Shown piece after piece: positions 62,374 to 64,000 of a stretch of 64,000 nucleotides of DNA. Positions within the stretch are counted from its first letter, which is position 1. Every line of letters begins with the position of its first letter. Below the pieces are notes generated by a model that was given only the letters and a program-made list of their open reading frames with translations, had not been told where the DNA came from and searched no databases. A program made the position numbers and the translations under genes. Origin of the DNA: Thamnidium elegans (Eukaryota; Mucoromycota; Mucoromycetes; Mucorales; Mucoraceae); contig JAIXMG010000001.1 of NCBI GenBank assembly GCA_025201345.1, forward strand, positions 310,001-374,000, written 5' to 3'.

Positions 62374-64000
62374 GATTATAAGCACATTCTAATATATATA
62401 TTTTATAGTTTATTTCTTCTTCTTTATATATATATATATATATATATGAATATATAATAAAAAGGAAAGAAAAAGAAAAAAAAAGAAAAAAAAAGGTTTA
62501 TTAAATAGTAAATAAAGCGCGGCCGTATGATGTATTTGTTTAGTTGTTTCAACCGTTATGTGTCGTACAATACAACGTGGCATTTTACACGGATCAACAA
62601 CTCCCTGAAAAAAAAATATATATACACCATTACTTTATTTCTAAAAATAATAATACAATAATACTTGTTTTCGCTAATAATACATATTTACTTACATATG
62701 TTTGTACTTGTAAGTGAAATTTTTATATATATATAAAAAAAAAAATACAATTGGATTTAGCTCTGATAATTGTATAAATGATCTACACTATTTCTTCTTA
62801 ATTCATGTCTGTACCTGACGATAATGGGAACAGTAAATTAATATAAACAAGTATCTTGGAGTGGAATACCAACCCTTCTAAAATATTTGTAAAAAGAAGA
62901 GAGTACAAAGTATACATGCTTGCCAAGATTATATTGGCATGATCAAAATAAAAAAAAATACGTCGATATTATTGGTACCAAAGGTAGAAAACGGGTTTGG
63001 TTTAAACCTTATCCTTTCTTTTCTATTCTAGCTTTTACAGTTTCAATACATCCATATTTAATAAGAAGCCCGCCAAGGTGACAAACTGGAGATGACGGAT
63101 ATCAAAACGGTAAATTAAAATAATCCAATAAATGTACGTCTTTGTCGATCTGATTTAAAGTATGGCGTTTATATACTAGTACGCTATTTATTCATGCTTA
63201 TGTTGTGCCTAATAAATATTACCTTTGTACTGGCACGAGACCGAGTTTTTTTTTTTTACTCTAGCTTAAGTGACAATCAGGTCACGGATAAAAAAAAAAG
63301 GTTCTTTAACATGACCTTGTTAGTCAATGATACACTGTGTATCTCGCTGTTAATTGTAAATTAAAGTCCAAGTGCCAAAAAATAAACCTACGGAAGGAAT
63401 TGCATGTGTTAACTAATAATAAATAATAATAAAAAGAAATGGTCTGTGAGTTTTTTTTTTCTTACATGCCCTGCATCATACAAACAGAGAATGATGCTTT
63501 CCCAAATTAGTCAAGTGGTCTTTATCAAATAAAAATCCTATAAGATACATAATGTCCCTCAATGCTAAACCCAATTGTACTATTGTTTGGCATTGTTGTT
63601 ATCAATACAATGACTCCTATTTTTATTTTTATTTTTAAAAAAAAGTATAAAAACCTAATTACCTATTCTTAACTACCCCTTTTCCTTTACTTTTTTTTTT
63701 TTTTTTTTTTTATATCTTAGATACTAATAAAATTGAAATTACGATATATACAGTAGCTATACCGTATAATCTAGTTGATCAAAGTTATAGATACTGCATA
63801 CCCCTTTTCTTGTCAAAAACAAAAGGTTGCCAGGTATCAATATAATATATGTGTTTGTATGAACTACGACCTTCTTTTTTTTTTATTTGCAGTACTATTG
63901 TATGCTTAGTAGATACTTTTGTAAATATTCTTAAACTGTTTCAACTAGTTAACTACATTACTTATAAAACATTTTAGCTATTCGACAAAAAAAAAAAAAA
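62374..64000. other. AT-rich end of window, no supported gene
   Basis: Contains (TA)n at about 62425-62449 and several long A/T runs. On the minus strand, an acceptor-like cag at 62605-62607 is followed by GVVDPCKMPRCIVRHITVET, and a donor-like GTAAGT lies at about 62691-62696 upstream, hinting at a small spliced or decayed gene, but no start or family could be found. Nothing else is recognised. Confidence 0.35.

Overview
This is a nuclear fragment of an early-diverging filamentous fungus, most likely Mucoromycota (Mucorales-like). The evidence is AT-rich spacers full of A/T homopolymers, many short (about 50-80 nt) GT-AG introns, fungal housekeeping genes, relics of repeated coding families that by my recollection resemble Mucorales repeat proteins (not searched), and animal-type genes that ascomycete yeasts lack or have diverged (CABLES-, MEA1- and WDR53-like). 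The order-level placement is inference. I found no tRNA, rRNA, CRISPR or prokaryotic signal.

Layout. 1-4.1 kb is a repeat zone: a foldback-type inverted-repeat element, a short tandem repeat, and decayed coding relics. 4.1-19.6 kb is gene-rich: tRNA thiolation protein CTU1/NCS6 (-), an NDUFA4/B12D-like mitochondrial protein (-), a TBC RabGAP (+), a decayed repeat-family gene followed by a MITE-like element, the cargo receptor SURF4/ERV29 (+), a GH36 alpha-galactosidase-like enzyme (+) and a CABLES-like cyclin-fold protein (+). 19.6-28.8 kb: a solo transposon end with a 59-nt T tract, an MEA1-like protein (+), an NHP6-type HMG protein (+), MTHFR (-), Sm D2 (-) and cytochrome c1 (+). 29-39.6 kb: APC1 (-), RPB10 (-) and a WDR53-like protein (-), then TSR1 (+) from a 171-bp divergent promoter. 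39.6-42.4 kb is a second repeat zone: the inverted second copy of the foldback element, another transposon end and a truncated Tc1/mariner transposase. 42.4-47.4 kb: tRNA isopentenyltransferase MOD5/TRIT1 (+) and a heat-shock-factor-type regulator (+). 47.4-51.2 kb is gene-poor, with an orphan ORF, hairpins and a repeat-family tail. 51.2-62.4 kb: the very large GOGAT gene GLT1 (+), a decayed gene (-), eS24 (-), aspartate-semialdehyde dehydrogenase HOM2 (-), a KH-like protein (+) and an RGS protein (-). The last 1.6 kb is AT-rich and without a confident gene.

The genes are mostly unrelated housekeeping functions, as expected for a eukaryotic chromosome. Loose themes are amino-acid and one-carbon metabolism (GLT1, HOM2, MTHFR), tRNA anticodon-loop modification (CTU1, MOD5), ribosome and RNA machinery (TSR1, eS24, RPB10, SmD2), cell cycle (APC1, CABLES-like) and secretion/trafficking (SURF4, TBC). 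I spliced gene models by hand, checking reading phase across each intron and similarity to family motifs recalled from knowledge. No database search was run. The most unusual content is the two-copy foldback element, the shared TA-flanked transposon termini, the decayed repeated gene families, and two genes whose first coding exon is only 3 or 5 nt.
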